Below are positions 49,495 to 63,200 of a stretch of DNA of 64,000 bases, piece after piece (positions within the stretch are counted from its first letter, which is position 1; each line of letters opens with the position of its first letter). Made by a program: the position numbers and the translations under genes. The DNA is from Alviniconcha marisindica (taxonomy: Eukaryota > Mollusca > Gastropoda > Provannidae). The notes below the pieces were generated by a model, which had not been told where the DNA came from, ran no database searches, and was given only the letters and a program-made list of their open reading frames with translations. Location of the stretch: assembly GCA_018857735.1 (NCBI GenBank), contig JABMCL010000453.1:969501-1033500 (forward strand), read 5' to 3'.

Positions 49495-52400
49495 GTCAAC
49501 ATTTTTTTAACACTTTTTATATGCTGATTATACTGCGTGTGGGTGTTTGTATGTGTAGTTTGCTTCTTGCTTTCATGAATCCATTACCTTTCCGCCTTAC
49601 TCCAGATATAATAATACTCTTGAGTCTCCATCAGTCTTCAGGGACTGTATAGATCTGTTAATCTGTATCCGTTGAATACGTTGCAGCATCCAGGTGTTTG
49701 GCATAAACGCGACGTTTCTACAATCGTCCTTCAGATGAGACAATTAACCAAGGTCCCCAGTGTGTGTACGGATGCAAAAAGATCACATACTCACGTTAAA
49801 GATTCCGTGGCCCATGTCACTTTAAGCACTCGCTTTGGATTGTGGAAACGCCAAAATAGCACAGCGTGTACTGAAAGTGTCAGTCTTCGAAGTGTTGTTG
49901 GACACTGCACGAAAGAAAAAGAAGACTACTAAGTTTTAATGGAAAACACAGGGTGAACAAGAAAGAGACGGGGAGTAGTTGGATTTTGAACGTCCTGTCA
50001 ACTGCACAGGGTTACCTCAGTCCTTGGGATAGCATTGTCATTAGATAAAACACATTCAGATCTCCTCTCATGTCGCAAACTGTACTCAGATCAACAATAA
50101 GACTGTTAGCCTAAACAAAAACATGACCACAATGGTCAACAGGCTGCCAGAAAAGTTACATTCCCTCTTCAATCAGTGGGAAAACCTCTAACAGTAACAT
50201 TAGAGTCTGCAATAGATCCCTGGCCAACTGATCCATCAGCCACCATGCAGTAGAAGACTAGTATCAGCATGTGCCATTATAACATTTGTCCAAGTGTCTG
50301 TTGGCGCAAGCGCTGGTATGAGAACTGTTATCAGCATACCTAGTATAAGAGCCATCACTATTGAGGGCAACTATTTTTGATCTCATTACTCATACCAGGA
50401 TGGCCAGTATATATAAAAAAAATTCAAGGCCTTTTAAAAGAAAATGTATATATACTTTCAAATCACTAATATGCTTCTGATCCATTTTACATTTCTAATT
50501 TAATCATCAGTACTAACAATTAACATCTACAGTCATTTTAGAAAGAGACTGTTTAAATTATACAAGTCTCTGTGTGACTGTGATGTCACACACAGTAAAA
50601 TCATGGAGCAGCCCAGGCTTAGTTTGCAAATAGGTTGGAGAAATACACTAACAAGAGAAGAGAAAGTATAAGTTTTCATCTATATTAATTATTATAGTTT
50701 ATATGGGCCAAAACTGGCACCAAGCTAAACCCAGAAAGAAGGGGGCTGTCATTAAATGGATTACTGTTGAGGTGATCAGGATCAGCCTCATGCATGTAAA
50801 CATTCAGCAAGTGATGAGATGGATGATCCTAACTTTCAGTGGTGATCTACTGTTGTATGTTGGGGCAGCCTATATACCAGCACAACCTGTTATGAGTCTG
50901 TTCTTTATCCAGTACTGGCACACACGCCACTGATGTATCCCATAATACTAACAGTGAGGTCTTACAGTGCCCTTTCTCAAATGAGCCCTAGGTATGTACA
51001 TTTCATACTCATGTTAAAAATTGACATCAAAGCATATTTACACAAATTCATCATCAAACATCTCCTCCCCCTTCCATTACACACACACACACACACATAC
51101 ACACACACACACACATACACACACACACACATTAGGCCTGCCAGTAATAGCTCCCATTCCTCTGGTTGTGCTGATATTGCGTAATACTGAGTGGTGTGGA
51201 GCTGGTGAGTGTTGTTGCATGTTGATGATTGCAGGCTGACATCAGAGGCTGGCGCACAGACAGGGGAGGTACAGACGGATGAGGTTGGCTGCCAGTCCTG
51301 GCGCAGGCAGGATGAAGCGGTGAGCATGTCTTGCTTGGCACAGTTTTAGTTTGTTCATCAATCATGGTGCCACAGGCAATGCTTTGCATAGACCATGAAC
51401 AGAGTATGGGTTCAAGAATCATGGTGCCACAGTTAGTACTTTGCGTAGACCAGGAACAGAATATGGGTTCAGGAATCGTGGTGCCACAGTTAGTGCTTTG
51501 CGTAGACCAGGAACAGAGTATGGGTTCAGGAATCATGGTGCCACAGTTAGTGCTTTGCGTAGACCAGGAACAGAGTATGGGTTCAAGAATCATGGTGCCA
51601 CAGTTACTGAGTTAGTGCTTTATGTAGACCAGGAAGAGAATATGGGTTCAAGAATCATGGTGCCACAGTTGGTGCTTTGTGTAGACCAGGAACAGGTTGT
51701 GATGTTTAAAACGTGAGCCACTGTTACTGCTTTGCTTGCTATGGACCCGCAGCAAAAGCTTTGTTTTGGGCATTTTCTCAGGTGCTGTGTCAATGGGTCT
51801 GGTGCAAAATTTACATCTCACTCACTATGATCTGTCTGTTGAGGTTAATTTTCAAACCCATTTCCAAGGCCATACGTGAGAAATAAAAATAATAAAAAAA
51901 CTGCAAAAATGAAACAAAGCTACAATTTCTGATTTTGAATGTGAATGTTTTGCTTTGCACCCAGAGGGTAACAGGATTAGGAGCCAGTGACTGGCCATGG
52001 ACATGGGTTGCTGCTTTTTGTGTCTTTTTTGTAGGCCCAGGAAACTGTTAACAAAGAACCACCATGATGTCTTGCTTTATGGAGAGCCAAACAGAAGATG
52101 ATAGAGATTAGGGGATGACCACTGAAATGTTGTTTTACTTTGTCGGCCCAAACAGAGGATGATAGTGATTAGGGGATGACCATAGAAATGTTGTTTTACT
52201 TTGTGTCAACCCAAACAGAGGATGATAGAGATTAGGGGATGACCACAGAAATGTTTTACTTTGTGTCAACCCAAATAGAGGATGATAGAGATTAGGGGAT
52301 GACCACAGAAATGTTTTACTTTGTGTCGACCCAAACAGAGGATGATAGAGATTAGGGGATGACCATGGAAATGTTGCTTTACATTGTGTAGACCCAAACA

Positions 52401-52621
52401 GAGGATGACAGGGACCAGCGGATGATCATGGCTCAAGTGGATGATGCTCACTTGCTGCAGTGTCTGTTGTCTGTGGAAGCACTTGTCTCGCAATGTCTCT
52501 CTAATAACGCCAAGAGTAGAGCTTTTGAAGGCAAGTGTGTGTGTGTGTGTGTATTTGTGAGTGCGTGTGTGTGTGTGTGCACATGCGTGTGCATGCATTC
52601 CTTTGTGTGTGCATGCATGTG

Positions 52622-52699
<78 letters not shown>

Positions 52700-55600
52700 A
52701 CAGATCACAAAATTTGTATATGATGGTGTTGTGTGTGTGTGTGCATACATTCCTCTGTGTGTGTGCATACGTGTGTGTGTCTATGTGTACAGGTCATAAA
52801 ATTTGTAAATGGTGGTGTGTGTGTGTGTGTGTGTGTGTGTGTGCATGTGCATACATTCTTTTGTGTGTGCATGCATGTGTACAGATCACAAAAGTTGTAT
52901 ATGATGGTGTTGTGTGTGTGCATGTGTGAGTTGTTTTTGCTTTGGTTATAACTATTGCCAGATTCCAAGGGGGGGAGGGGGGTGTAAATGTAGTAGCCAG
53001 TCCACTCTGACTGTAAGCACCACCTTCACGCCTGGCAAATAAGTGGATTTTGTTTTGTTGCTGCTGCCAGACTTACCCTCTATTGTACAGCCACAGATTG
53101 GCTGGGATGCATTTCTGAATGAAACATTTTGTCTTTAGTTCTTCCATTAAGAAGCTTTTGTCGTTTAACAGATTCAAGTTCCTACAAATTGCAACTTGTG
53201 TATATATATATTATATATAGTCTAGCCTGATGAGGAGACACAGGCACATGTATCGATACTCTTGTTGCTGAGTGTGAAAGGTGTAGGTCAGGAAATAACA
53301 CTGATCACCCGTGTATGAACTGTAATGATAATGACTGTATTGCAAACTGTGATAGGTGCATGGCAGAGGTATAAGGTACAGAGCATAACATCAGTGAACG
53401 TGGTGGTGATGTTCACCATGGTGATTGTGATGAACACAAAATGTGATAGATGCATGGTATAGGTATACAGTACAGAGTGCAACAACAGTGAACTTGGTGA
53501 TGTTCACCATGGTGTTTCTAGTGAACACAAAATGTGATAGGTGTATAGTAGAGGTATGAGGTACAGAGCGTGACTTTAGTGAACTTGGTGATGTTCACCA
53601 TGGTAATTGTAGTGAACACAAAATGAGATGGGTGTATGGTAGAGGTATGAGGTACAGAGTGTGACATTAGTGAACTTGGTGATATGTTAGGTGCATGGTA
53701 TAGTTATAAGGTACAGAGCATGACATCAGTGAACTTGGTGATGTTTACCATGGTGATTATGGTGAACACAAAATGTGGTAGGTGCATGGTAGATGTATAA
53801 GGTATACATGACACCAATACCTATGTGATGTGGTGACAGTGGTAAACAATACTGCAGGTTTTGAATTTAAAAGTAGTATAGGAGAAGGAGCAAGATCTGT
53901 GGCCTAGTGTGATGATGATGTTGGTGATGGTGATGGTGGTGATGACTGTGTTGCAGACTATGAAAGAGGTGTGGGTGAAGAAGCAACATCTGTGACTTGT
54001 GTGCATACTCTGACCCATGCTGAGCTCAGTGGAGAGGTCAGTATTTATCCTCCCTTTTGTTCCTTCACAGTTAAGCTTTGGAGCAGTTTACACATCATTA
54101 CAAAAAAAAATGGATTTGTAGAATTTTCACAATGTACTGGGGGTTGTGAAGGTTTGTGTCTTCATGTGTTGCCAGGAGAAAGAAACTCCACCCAGTGGCA
54201 TATGGCCTGGAAGTGAGGCAGCACCCACATGTTTGAAAGTTTTACCTGATGACATGTTTTAGTTATAGTTACCCTGCCAGCTATCACTGGTTTCAGTAGT
54301 TCCCTGGTTGATCACTGGTTGATAAGGAGCAGTTTCCTGTGTTGTTCATTAAAGAACTACCTTCACAATTACTTAATGCTACTGCTATTCAACACACACT
54401 GATTGAGAGGCCTGTCTTACTCAACTTAGTGAAAGTCTTTGAGCCAGAGGCAAGGTGAAGGTGCAGCATAGATTTCCAGATAAAATCTATTTTCATGGAC
54501 AACTTCAGGTGACAGGGCTGGTGTGGAATAAAATCTGTTTTCATGGACAGCTTCAGGTGACAGGGCTGGCATGGAGTAAAATCTATTTTCATGGACAGCT
54601 TCCGGTGACTGGGCTGGCATGGAGTAAAATCTGTTTTCATGGACAGCTTCAGGTGACTGGGCTGGCATGGAGTAAAATCTGTTTTCATGGACAGCTTCAG
54701 GTGACTGGGCTGGCATGGAGTAAAATCTGTTTTCATGGACAGCTTCAGGTGACAGGGCTGGCATGGAATGCTACAGGCAGCACATTGGCAGTGGCATTTG
54801 GTCGCTTTGACCACGAGGACTGGTGCACTCACCGGGCGGCAGTGGGTACATGGAATCTGGACAGACGGGCGGTGAAAGAGGACAAGCCAGACACCATCAT
54901 CGACTCTGCTTGCTGCGTCATGTGTCTGGAGTTCCACCCAGAAAACCCAGCCTGGCTTGTCGGGGGAAACTTCAATGGTTAGCACATACACTCCATCTCT
55001 GACCCTGTCCTGTGTTGGTGTACATGGTGAGAAGATGACCACTGTGTACATGCTTTGTGTGTAGGATGATGATGGTGAGAAGATGATGACTGCGTACATG
55101 CTTTGTGTGTAGGATGATGGTGATGATGAGAAAATGACAGCTGTGTGTACATGCTTTGTGTGTAGGATGATGATGGTGAGAAGATGATGACTAATGACAT
55201 GCTGTGTGTAGACAAGGTGCAGGTGACGTGATGACTGTGATGGCATATTGTGTGCAGGTGAGGTGTTGGTGTGGGACCTAAGCCAGGAGGACGACTTGCT
55301 GCTGGCTACATCAGGTATTGGCGATGATGCCCACCGCGAGCCTGTCACCCGTGTGCACTGGATGAGGGACACATCTTCAAAGAAAAAGAGATACAATGTA
55401 AGAGATACGGTGCAAGAGGTACAGTTTAAGAATTGCAGTGTAAAAGATGTGATGTAAATACAACATAGCAGGATCTCACAGTCAGGGTATCCTGTAAGAC
55501 CCCAGACGACTCCTTCATTTCTGTCCAGAGCAGGATGCTATCTTGTAATGCTATAGATAGCCTTGCTTAGATGAAGTCAGGATCATGATCTCTGCAGGAC

Positions 55601-58600
55601 CTCTCACAAGTATCTTTTGTGTTGCTGAAACATTATCATATTCTCTTCTTAATCTCTCACAAGTATCTTCTGTGTTGCTGAAACAGTACCATGCTGTCTT
55701 CTTAGCCTCTCACAAGTATCTTCTGTGTTGCTGAAACAGTACCATGCTGTCTTCTTAGCCTCTCACAAGTATCTTCTGTGTTGCTGAAACAGTACCATGC
55801 TTTCTTCCTAGTCTCTCACAAGTATCTTCTGTGTTGCTGAAATAGTATCATGCTCTTTTCCTAGCCTCTCAGAAGTATCTTCTGTGCTGCTGAAACATGA
55901 ACATGTTCTTTTCCTAGTATCTCACGAGTTTCTTCTGTGTCATTGAACAAAAGTCATTCCTGACATGTGTAGTAGAGAATATTTGCCTAAAAAGAGAAAT
56001 TAAAAGGAAATAATCAGAGCCTCCACTAGACTCTTCAGAATATCGGTACACAGTACCAGCAGTAAAAAGATATATTCAAGTACCAACCCTCAGTTAGCCA
56101 GTACAGTCAACATTACCTAGGCCTAATAATGTGCACAGTTCCCCCCCCCCCCCCCACCCTCCCCAGCAAGTCACTTAAAGCACAGTTTCAGCTGGTACAC
56201 TGTACCAACAACTTCTTTTTTACCTGTACAAAGGAAACATTTACTGGTAAAAACTGGCATATGCCAGTCTGGTGGAGGCTCTGGATAATATTTGTGTGAT
56301 GCATAGTGTTTTGTACGTGGTCCCAAAGAGTTGTAATTATCAAGTCATTATTTTTGTTAAGTGATGACAAAGTTCAGTAGTTAAGGAGACTAATGAAGAA
56401 CAGTGCTGGTAGGAATGAAGGTAGTTAATGTCAGTGGTGGTGGGGAAAAGACATGATGATGAAGATGGTTGTTGGTGGGTGTGCAGGTGATCAGCATCGG
56501 TGGTGATGGAAAAATCCTGGTGTGGAAAGTGGATCAGAAGAAAGGGAAGCTGAAGCTTTTGGATGGGTGGGTACAAGATGAGCAGTGCTCACTGTGGTCT
56601 GACTGAGGTGCTGTCTTTATTCTCTTTGCAGTTTCTTTCGGAGTGTATTTGGAGAGGAAAAATACACCTCCTGACCGTAGATCAATTTCGATCAGACTAA
56701 AGATATAGATAAATGTAATATGTTTTTGTGTCCTGACAGCAAGACTGTGGACTAACTATTTTTTAGAAAATTCAGAAATTTAGAAAACACAGTGTGTCTG
56801 TGTGTGCCTGTCAGTCTGGCTGGCTGTGCCAACTAGTAAATATAAAACATTTTTAAAGCAGTGCCCTGATCTACACAGATTTGGAAGATAGATTTTGCTG
56901 GCTATGATCAGTTGGAAAGGCACACATTTTTGTATGTTGCTTTGAAATTGAATTACGGAATTTCTGTATATGAATGATTGTTATCAATTCTCTCCTGAAT
57001 TTCAGACGTTTGTCTTGCACCATGCATGCTCATTCTTATCAACATCCTCTCTCCTTGTGTCAGAATGTTCTCCATCTTGCCCTTGACAGCACCGCTAGCA
57101 TTCTGTCTGCAGCTTTGTGGTGATGGCGCAGAGCTTGCCGCGCAGCATGAAGGTGCGTGGGGTGAGGGGGGACAAGGAGATTGGAGTGACAAGTCTGGCG
57201 TTCAGCCATGAAGACCCTGAAACCTTCCTGGTGGGCTCTGAGAGTGGCTGCATTTTCCGCTGTTCCATGAATGCTAAAGGAAGCCCTGCTGGAAGTGAGT
57301 GGTGGATGTGTTTCATCTTGCACTACTGCTGTACATAGGGAGTGGGTGTCTGAAGTGAATGGTGGATGTGCTTCATCTTGCAGTACTGCTGTACATGGGG
57401 GTGGGTGTCTGAAGTGAGTGGTGGGTGTGTTTCATCTTGCACTACTGCTGTACATAGGGAGTGGGTGTCTGAAGTGAATGGTGGATGTGCTTCATCTTGC
57501 AGTACTGCTGTACATGGGGGTGGGTGTCTGAAGTGAGTGGTGGGTGTGTTTCATCTTGCACTACTGCTGTACATAGGGAGTGGGTGTCTGAAGTGAGTGG
57601 TGGGTGTGTTTCATCTTGCAGTACTGCAGTACATAGGGGTGGGTGTCTGAAGTGAGTGATGGGTGTGTTTCATCTTGCAGTGCTGCTGTACATGGGAGTG
57701 GGTGTCTGAAGTGAGTGGTGGGTGTGTTTCATCTTGCAGTACTGCTGTACATAGGGAGTGGGTGTCTGAAGTGAGTGGTGGGTGTGTTTCATCTTGCAGT
57801 ACTGCAGTACGTAGGGGTGGGTGTCTGAAGTGAGTGATGGGTGTGTTTCATCTTGCAGTGCTGCTGTACATGGGAGTGGGTGTCTGAAATGAGTGGTGGG
57901 TGTGTTTCATCTTGCAGTACTGCGGTACATAGGGGTGGGTGTCTGAAGTGAGTGGTGGGTGTGTTTCATCTTGCAGTACTGCTGAACATGGGAGTGGGTG
58001 TCTGAAGTGAGTGGTGAGTGTGTTTCATCTTGCAGTACTGCTGTACATGGGGGTGGGTGTCTGAAGTGAGCGGTGGAGTAGACATGGGAGTGGTGGGGTA
58101 ATAGAATGAGAGTTTTGAGGTAGGCATGGGAGTGGTGGGGTAATAAACATGGGAGTGGTGGGGTGGACATGGGAGTGGTGGGGTAGGTGTGGGAGTGGTG
58201 GAGTAGACATGGGGGTAGTGGGGTAGACATGGGAGTGGTGGAGTAGACATGGGGGTGGTGGGGTAATAGACATGGGGGTGGTGGGGTAATAGACATGGGG
58301 GTGGTGGGATAGACATGGGAGCAGTGGGGTGAGAGTGATGGGGTAGACATGTGAAAGGTGGGGTGGACGTGGGAGTGGTGGTGTGGTAGACATGGGTGTG
58401 GTAGTGGGGTGGACATGGGAGTGGTGGAGGAGTAGAGATGGGAGTGGTGGGGTGGGGTAGACATGGGAGTGGTGGGGTGGGGTAGACATGGGAGCGTTGA
58501 CAAGGTAGGCATGGGAGTGGTAGTGAGGTAGACATGGGAGTGGTGGTGAGGTAGACATGGGAGTGGTGGTGAGGTAGACATGGGAGTAGTGGGGTATGGG

Positions 58601-60147
58601 TAGACATGGGAATGGTGGGGTGGGGGTAGACTTGGGAGTTGTGAGGTAGACATGGAAGTGGTGGGATGGGGGTAGACATGGGAGTTGTGAGGTAGACATG
58701 GGAATGATGGGGTGGGAATAGACATGGGAATGGTGGGGTGGGGGTAGACATGGGAGTTGTGAGGTAGACATGGGAGTGGTGGGGTAGACAAGGAAAAGGA
58801 TGTGTAACACAGTACAGGCTGGGTGTTGGTGCAAACAGAATGTAAAAAAACAAGACAGGAACTAGAGCACACATGCAGCAACTGTCAAACAATTTGTGGC
58901 ATATGTTTTCCATCTTTCTCTCCCTCTCCACCCCCCCCCCCCCCCCCCCCCCCCCTCTTTGATTTTCTCTTTTCCCCATTCAGAGGGAGGGACATGGAGT
59001 GTTTTTCATCTCATACAGAGGGTGGGACACAGAGCATTTTTCATCTCATTCAGAGGGTGGGACAGGGAGTGTTTTTCATCTCATACAGAGGGTGGGGCAC
59101 AGAGTGTTTTTCATCTCATTCAGAGGGTGGGACATGGAGTGTTTTTCATCTTATTCAGAAGGTGGGGCATGGAGTGTTTTTCATCTCATTCAGAGGGTGG
59201 GCACAGAGCATTTTTCATCTCATTCAGAGTTTGGGACATAGAGTGTTTTTAATCTCATCCAGAGGGTGGGACATGGAGCATTTTTCATCTCATTCAGAGG
59301 ATGGGACAGGACCGTTTTTCATCTCATTCAGAGGATGGGACATGGTGCGTTTTTCATCTCATCCAGAGGATGGGACATGGCACGCAGCAATCATCCTGAG
59401 GCTGGGGAGAGAGGGGAAAAGGCTGCTGCCTAAACAGAGATTCAAACCTGCAGCCATGCTATTCAGGACCACTTGGCCATGCCAGCTGCTTGTCTTTTGT
59501 CTGCCTCCCAACCTGTCTGTGTGAGCGTGTGCCTTAGCTAGGTGCGAGAGTTGGGGGAATTTTTACTTCTTGTTAACCCGTTTTTCCCCCCTTTCAAATC
59601 CAGGTCACATTATGTCTTCCATTCCCTTACGTTCCCCTGTGACCTTCACCTTCAACCCTCACCACGGGCCTGTGCATGCTGTGGACTGCTCCAGATTTCA
59701 CCGGCACGCCTTCATCAGCTGCGGTCAGGACCAGTGTCTGCGTATCTACAACTTGCTGCAGGTCAGTGTGGTAGTCAGTGTAGTACGCAGTATGTCAGGA
59801 CCAGTGTCTGTGTATCTATACACCCTAAGACAGATCAGTGTGGTCGTCACTGTGGTAGTCAGTGTAGTACGTAGTACATCAGGACCACTGTCTGTGTATC
59901 TATACACCCTAAGACAGATCAGTGTGGTCGTCACTGTGGTAGTCAGTGTAGTACGTAGTACATCAGGACCACTGTCTGTGTATCTATACACCCTAAGACA
60001 GATCAGTGTGGTCGTCACTGTGGTAGTCAGTGTAGTACGTAGTACATCAGGACCAGTGTCTGTGTATATATACACCCTAAGACAGGTGAGTGTGGTCGTC
60101 ACTGTGGTAGTCAGTGTAGTACGCAGTACGTCAGGACCAGTGTTTAT

Positions 60148-60236
<89 letters not shown>

Positions 60237-63200
60237 CACCCTAAGACAGGTGAGTATAGTAGTCAGTGTAGTATGCAGTACGTCAGGACCAATGTCTGTG
60301 TGTATATATACACCCTAAGACAGGTGAGTGTGGTTGTCACTGTGGTAGTCAGTGTAGTACGCAGTATGTCAGGACCAATGTCTGTGTATATATACACCCT
60401 AAGACAGGTGAATGTGGTTGTCACTGTGGTAGTCAGTGTAGTCCACAGTACATCAGGACCAGTGTCTGTGTATATGTACACCCTAAGACAGGTGTGCCAG
60501 GACCAGTGTCTGTGTATATATGCACTGTAAGACAGGTGAATGTGGTCATCACTATGGTAGTCAGTGTACACAGTAATTGACAGCTGTTGTCAGGACTGTC
60601 GTCTACACATGTACACCATGCAGCAAGTGAGCGTGGTCATCAAATCAAATCAAATCAAATCAATCTTTATTATTCATCAATATACAAAGCATAAAAATGA
60701 AAACTTTCCTTTGACACATGGACTCAAGACTCAAGAAGGTACATTGTGGTAATCAGCGTATACAGTATACATGTCAGCTCAAATCAGGACCAGTGTCTGT
60801 GCTTCTGTAGGTGAATCCAGCCATTCTTGTGGTAATCAGTGTACATGGTAATTTGTTTATGATTATGATAATGATCAGCCTTGCTATGACACAATGATAG
60901 ATCAACATCAGTTTCACCATTTCCATGGAAGTTTGTGGGTGTGTGTGTATGCGTGCATGCGTGAGTGTGTGCGTGTGTATGTATGTGCGTGTGTACCAGT
61001 AGGCATTTTTCATTGGATGGGTAAGGGTCGGTAAGGGTAATGGGGGGGTGGGGGGCTTACGAAGGTTAAGTCCATGTAAATAAAATTTGCTGGTAACCAC
61101 ATCTTTTAATCTGGATATGATTAGTAAACTGCATGCAGTTTTGCTCCCCAAATCATTGTGAACAGGCAAGGAATGTGTACACCTGACACCTGACCCATGC
61201 TCAACTGGTGCTGACCATGGGGTGAGGCAAGGGTTTTGGGGGTTTCTAACCAGCTGATACTGTTGTGACCTGTGTGTTGTCCATGCTTACCCAAGCACAA
61301 CCGGTGCTGACCATGGGGTCAGGGCATGGAGTTAGGGGGTTTCTACCCATCTGATAGACTGTTGTGACCTGTGTGTTGTCCATGCTTACCCATGCACAAC
61401 CAGTGCTGACCATGGGGTCAGGGCATGGAGTTAGGGGGTTTCTACCTGATAAACTGTTGTGACCTGTGTGTTGTCCATGCTTACCCATGCACAACCAGTG
61501 CTGACCATGGGGTCAGGGCATGGAGTTAGGGGGTTTCTACCTGATAAACTGTTGTGACCTGTGTGTTGTCCATGTTTGCACAAACCGGTGCTGACCTTTG
61601 AGCAGGGTAAGGCTTACTGGTTTTCTACCAAGCTGTTGTCACCTGTGTGTTGTCCATGCTTTCCCGGCACAACCGGTCCCCTGACCATGGGGTCAGCAAC
61701 TGGGATTTAAAAGGGGGTTTCTACCTGATAGACTGTTGTGACCTGTGTGTTGTCCATGCTTACCCATGCACAACCGGTGCTGACCATGGGGTCAGGGCAT
61801 GGAGTTAGGGGGTTTCTACCTGATAGACTGTTGTGACCTGTGTGTTGTCCATGCTTACCCATGCACAACCAGTGCTGACCATGGGGTCAGGGCATGGAGT
61901 TAGGGGGTTTCTACCTGATAAACTGTTGTGACCTGTGTGTTGTCCATGCTTACCCATGCACAACCAGTGCTGACCATGGGGTCAGGGCAAGGGTTTGGGG
62001 TTTCTACCTGATAACCTGTTGTGACCTGTGTATTGTCCATGTTTACCCAGGCACAACCAGTACTGACCATAGAGCCAGGTAAAGGCTACCTGTTCTCCAC
62101 AAGCTGGTCACCTGTGTGTGCCACTGTCTTTGCGGCGGTCACGGAGACCGGTCACCTGCTGCTGTATGACCTGGGCTCAGCTAACCTGGTGCCAGTACAA
62201 ACCGTGGAGGCCAGCCCCACCAAGCAGCCCATCTACTGCCTACAGTTCAACTCCAAACAGTAAGTGTGTGTGTGTGTGTGGAGGGGCGGGGTCAGTTTGA
62301 TCTAAAGAAGCACAAAATGTGCTTGATTCAATGTAACCCTTTCAGCATTGCGCCTGACTCAGAGCCAGGCACCACTGAACATTTGTCCGCCTGCGCCTGA
62401 CTCGGAGGAAACCTGACATTTGGCCACATTCAGATGTATTTGTACCCATGCAGACCCCCAGCATATTGTACACATATGTCCAGTTTATTACCATGATAAA
62501 GTTTGGCTAACTAAACCACTGTTGCTAAAGAAAATATGCATAACAAATTTTCAGGGCCATTTTCTCAAAATGGCTGTCATGGCTTAGAACTTCAAATAGC
62601 CACAACTTCGGTAATTATTTTTACTACAGTCTTCATTTAGATACCAAAGTAATCGGCAGGGTGCAGCACTTTTCAAAATTACACACCTCTCAAAATATCC
62701 AAGACTGATTTTGTGGGAGAGGGTCACATATACCAGTGTTTATGGCCTACCAAAAAGTAATGAGGACATATTTCCCTTGGATTGAACTGGCTCTGCCTCC
62801 CATTTCATCTTCACTGATAACAGCAGGACCATCATAGAGACCACAAAGTGTCATGAGAAATAACATGTCATAATTATGTCATATGCCGTTCCATTCCCAC
62901 TTTGACTTTTTCACTCAAAGATGCTACAATTAATTATACACTCTCTTCATAAGATCAGCCTAAGTTATTAATCTTTTCAATGAGTTGTAGAGTGAATTGC
63001 AATGGGCAGTAACTCTCTGTGCCCATCCTGGCCTTTGGATGTGGACTACACTGTCTTGGTGTAGACTATCTTTGACCCAACTAGTCCTACAGTGTTTGTC
63101 AGATATCTCACTGCTGCCTGTGTCTCCAGCGAGGTGTGTCTTCCTGTTGCAGGCACCAGCTCCTGGCCACAGGGGATGGCGGGGGCAGCGTGCGAGTGTT

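Noticed and set aside
49672..49932. 86-codon plus-strand frame just after DYNC2I2 exon 1
   Set aside because: Lies in intron 1 with no similarity to the DYNC2I2 N terminus. Exon 2 at 51235 joins exon 1 in phase without it.
57907..58979. Pro/His/Ser-rich minus-strand frames of 270-340 codons
   Set aside because: Translation of a G-rich 20-bp satellite inside a DYNC2I2 intron.
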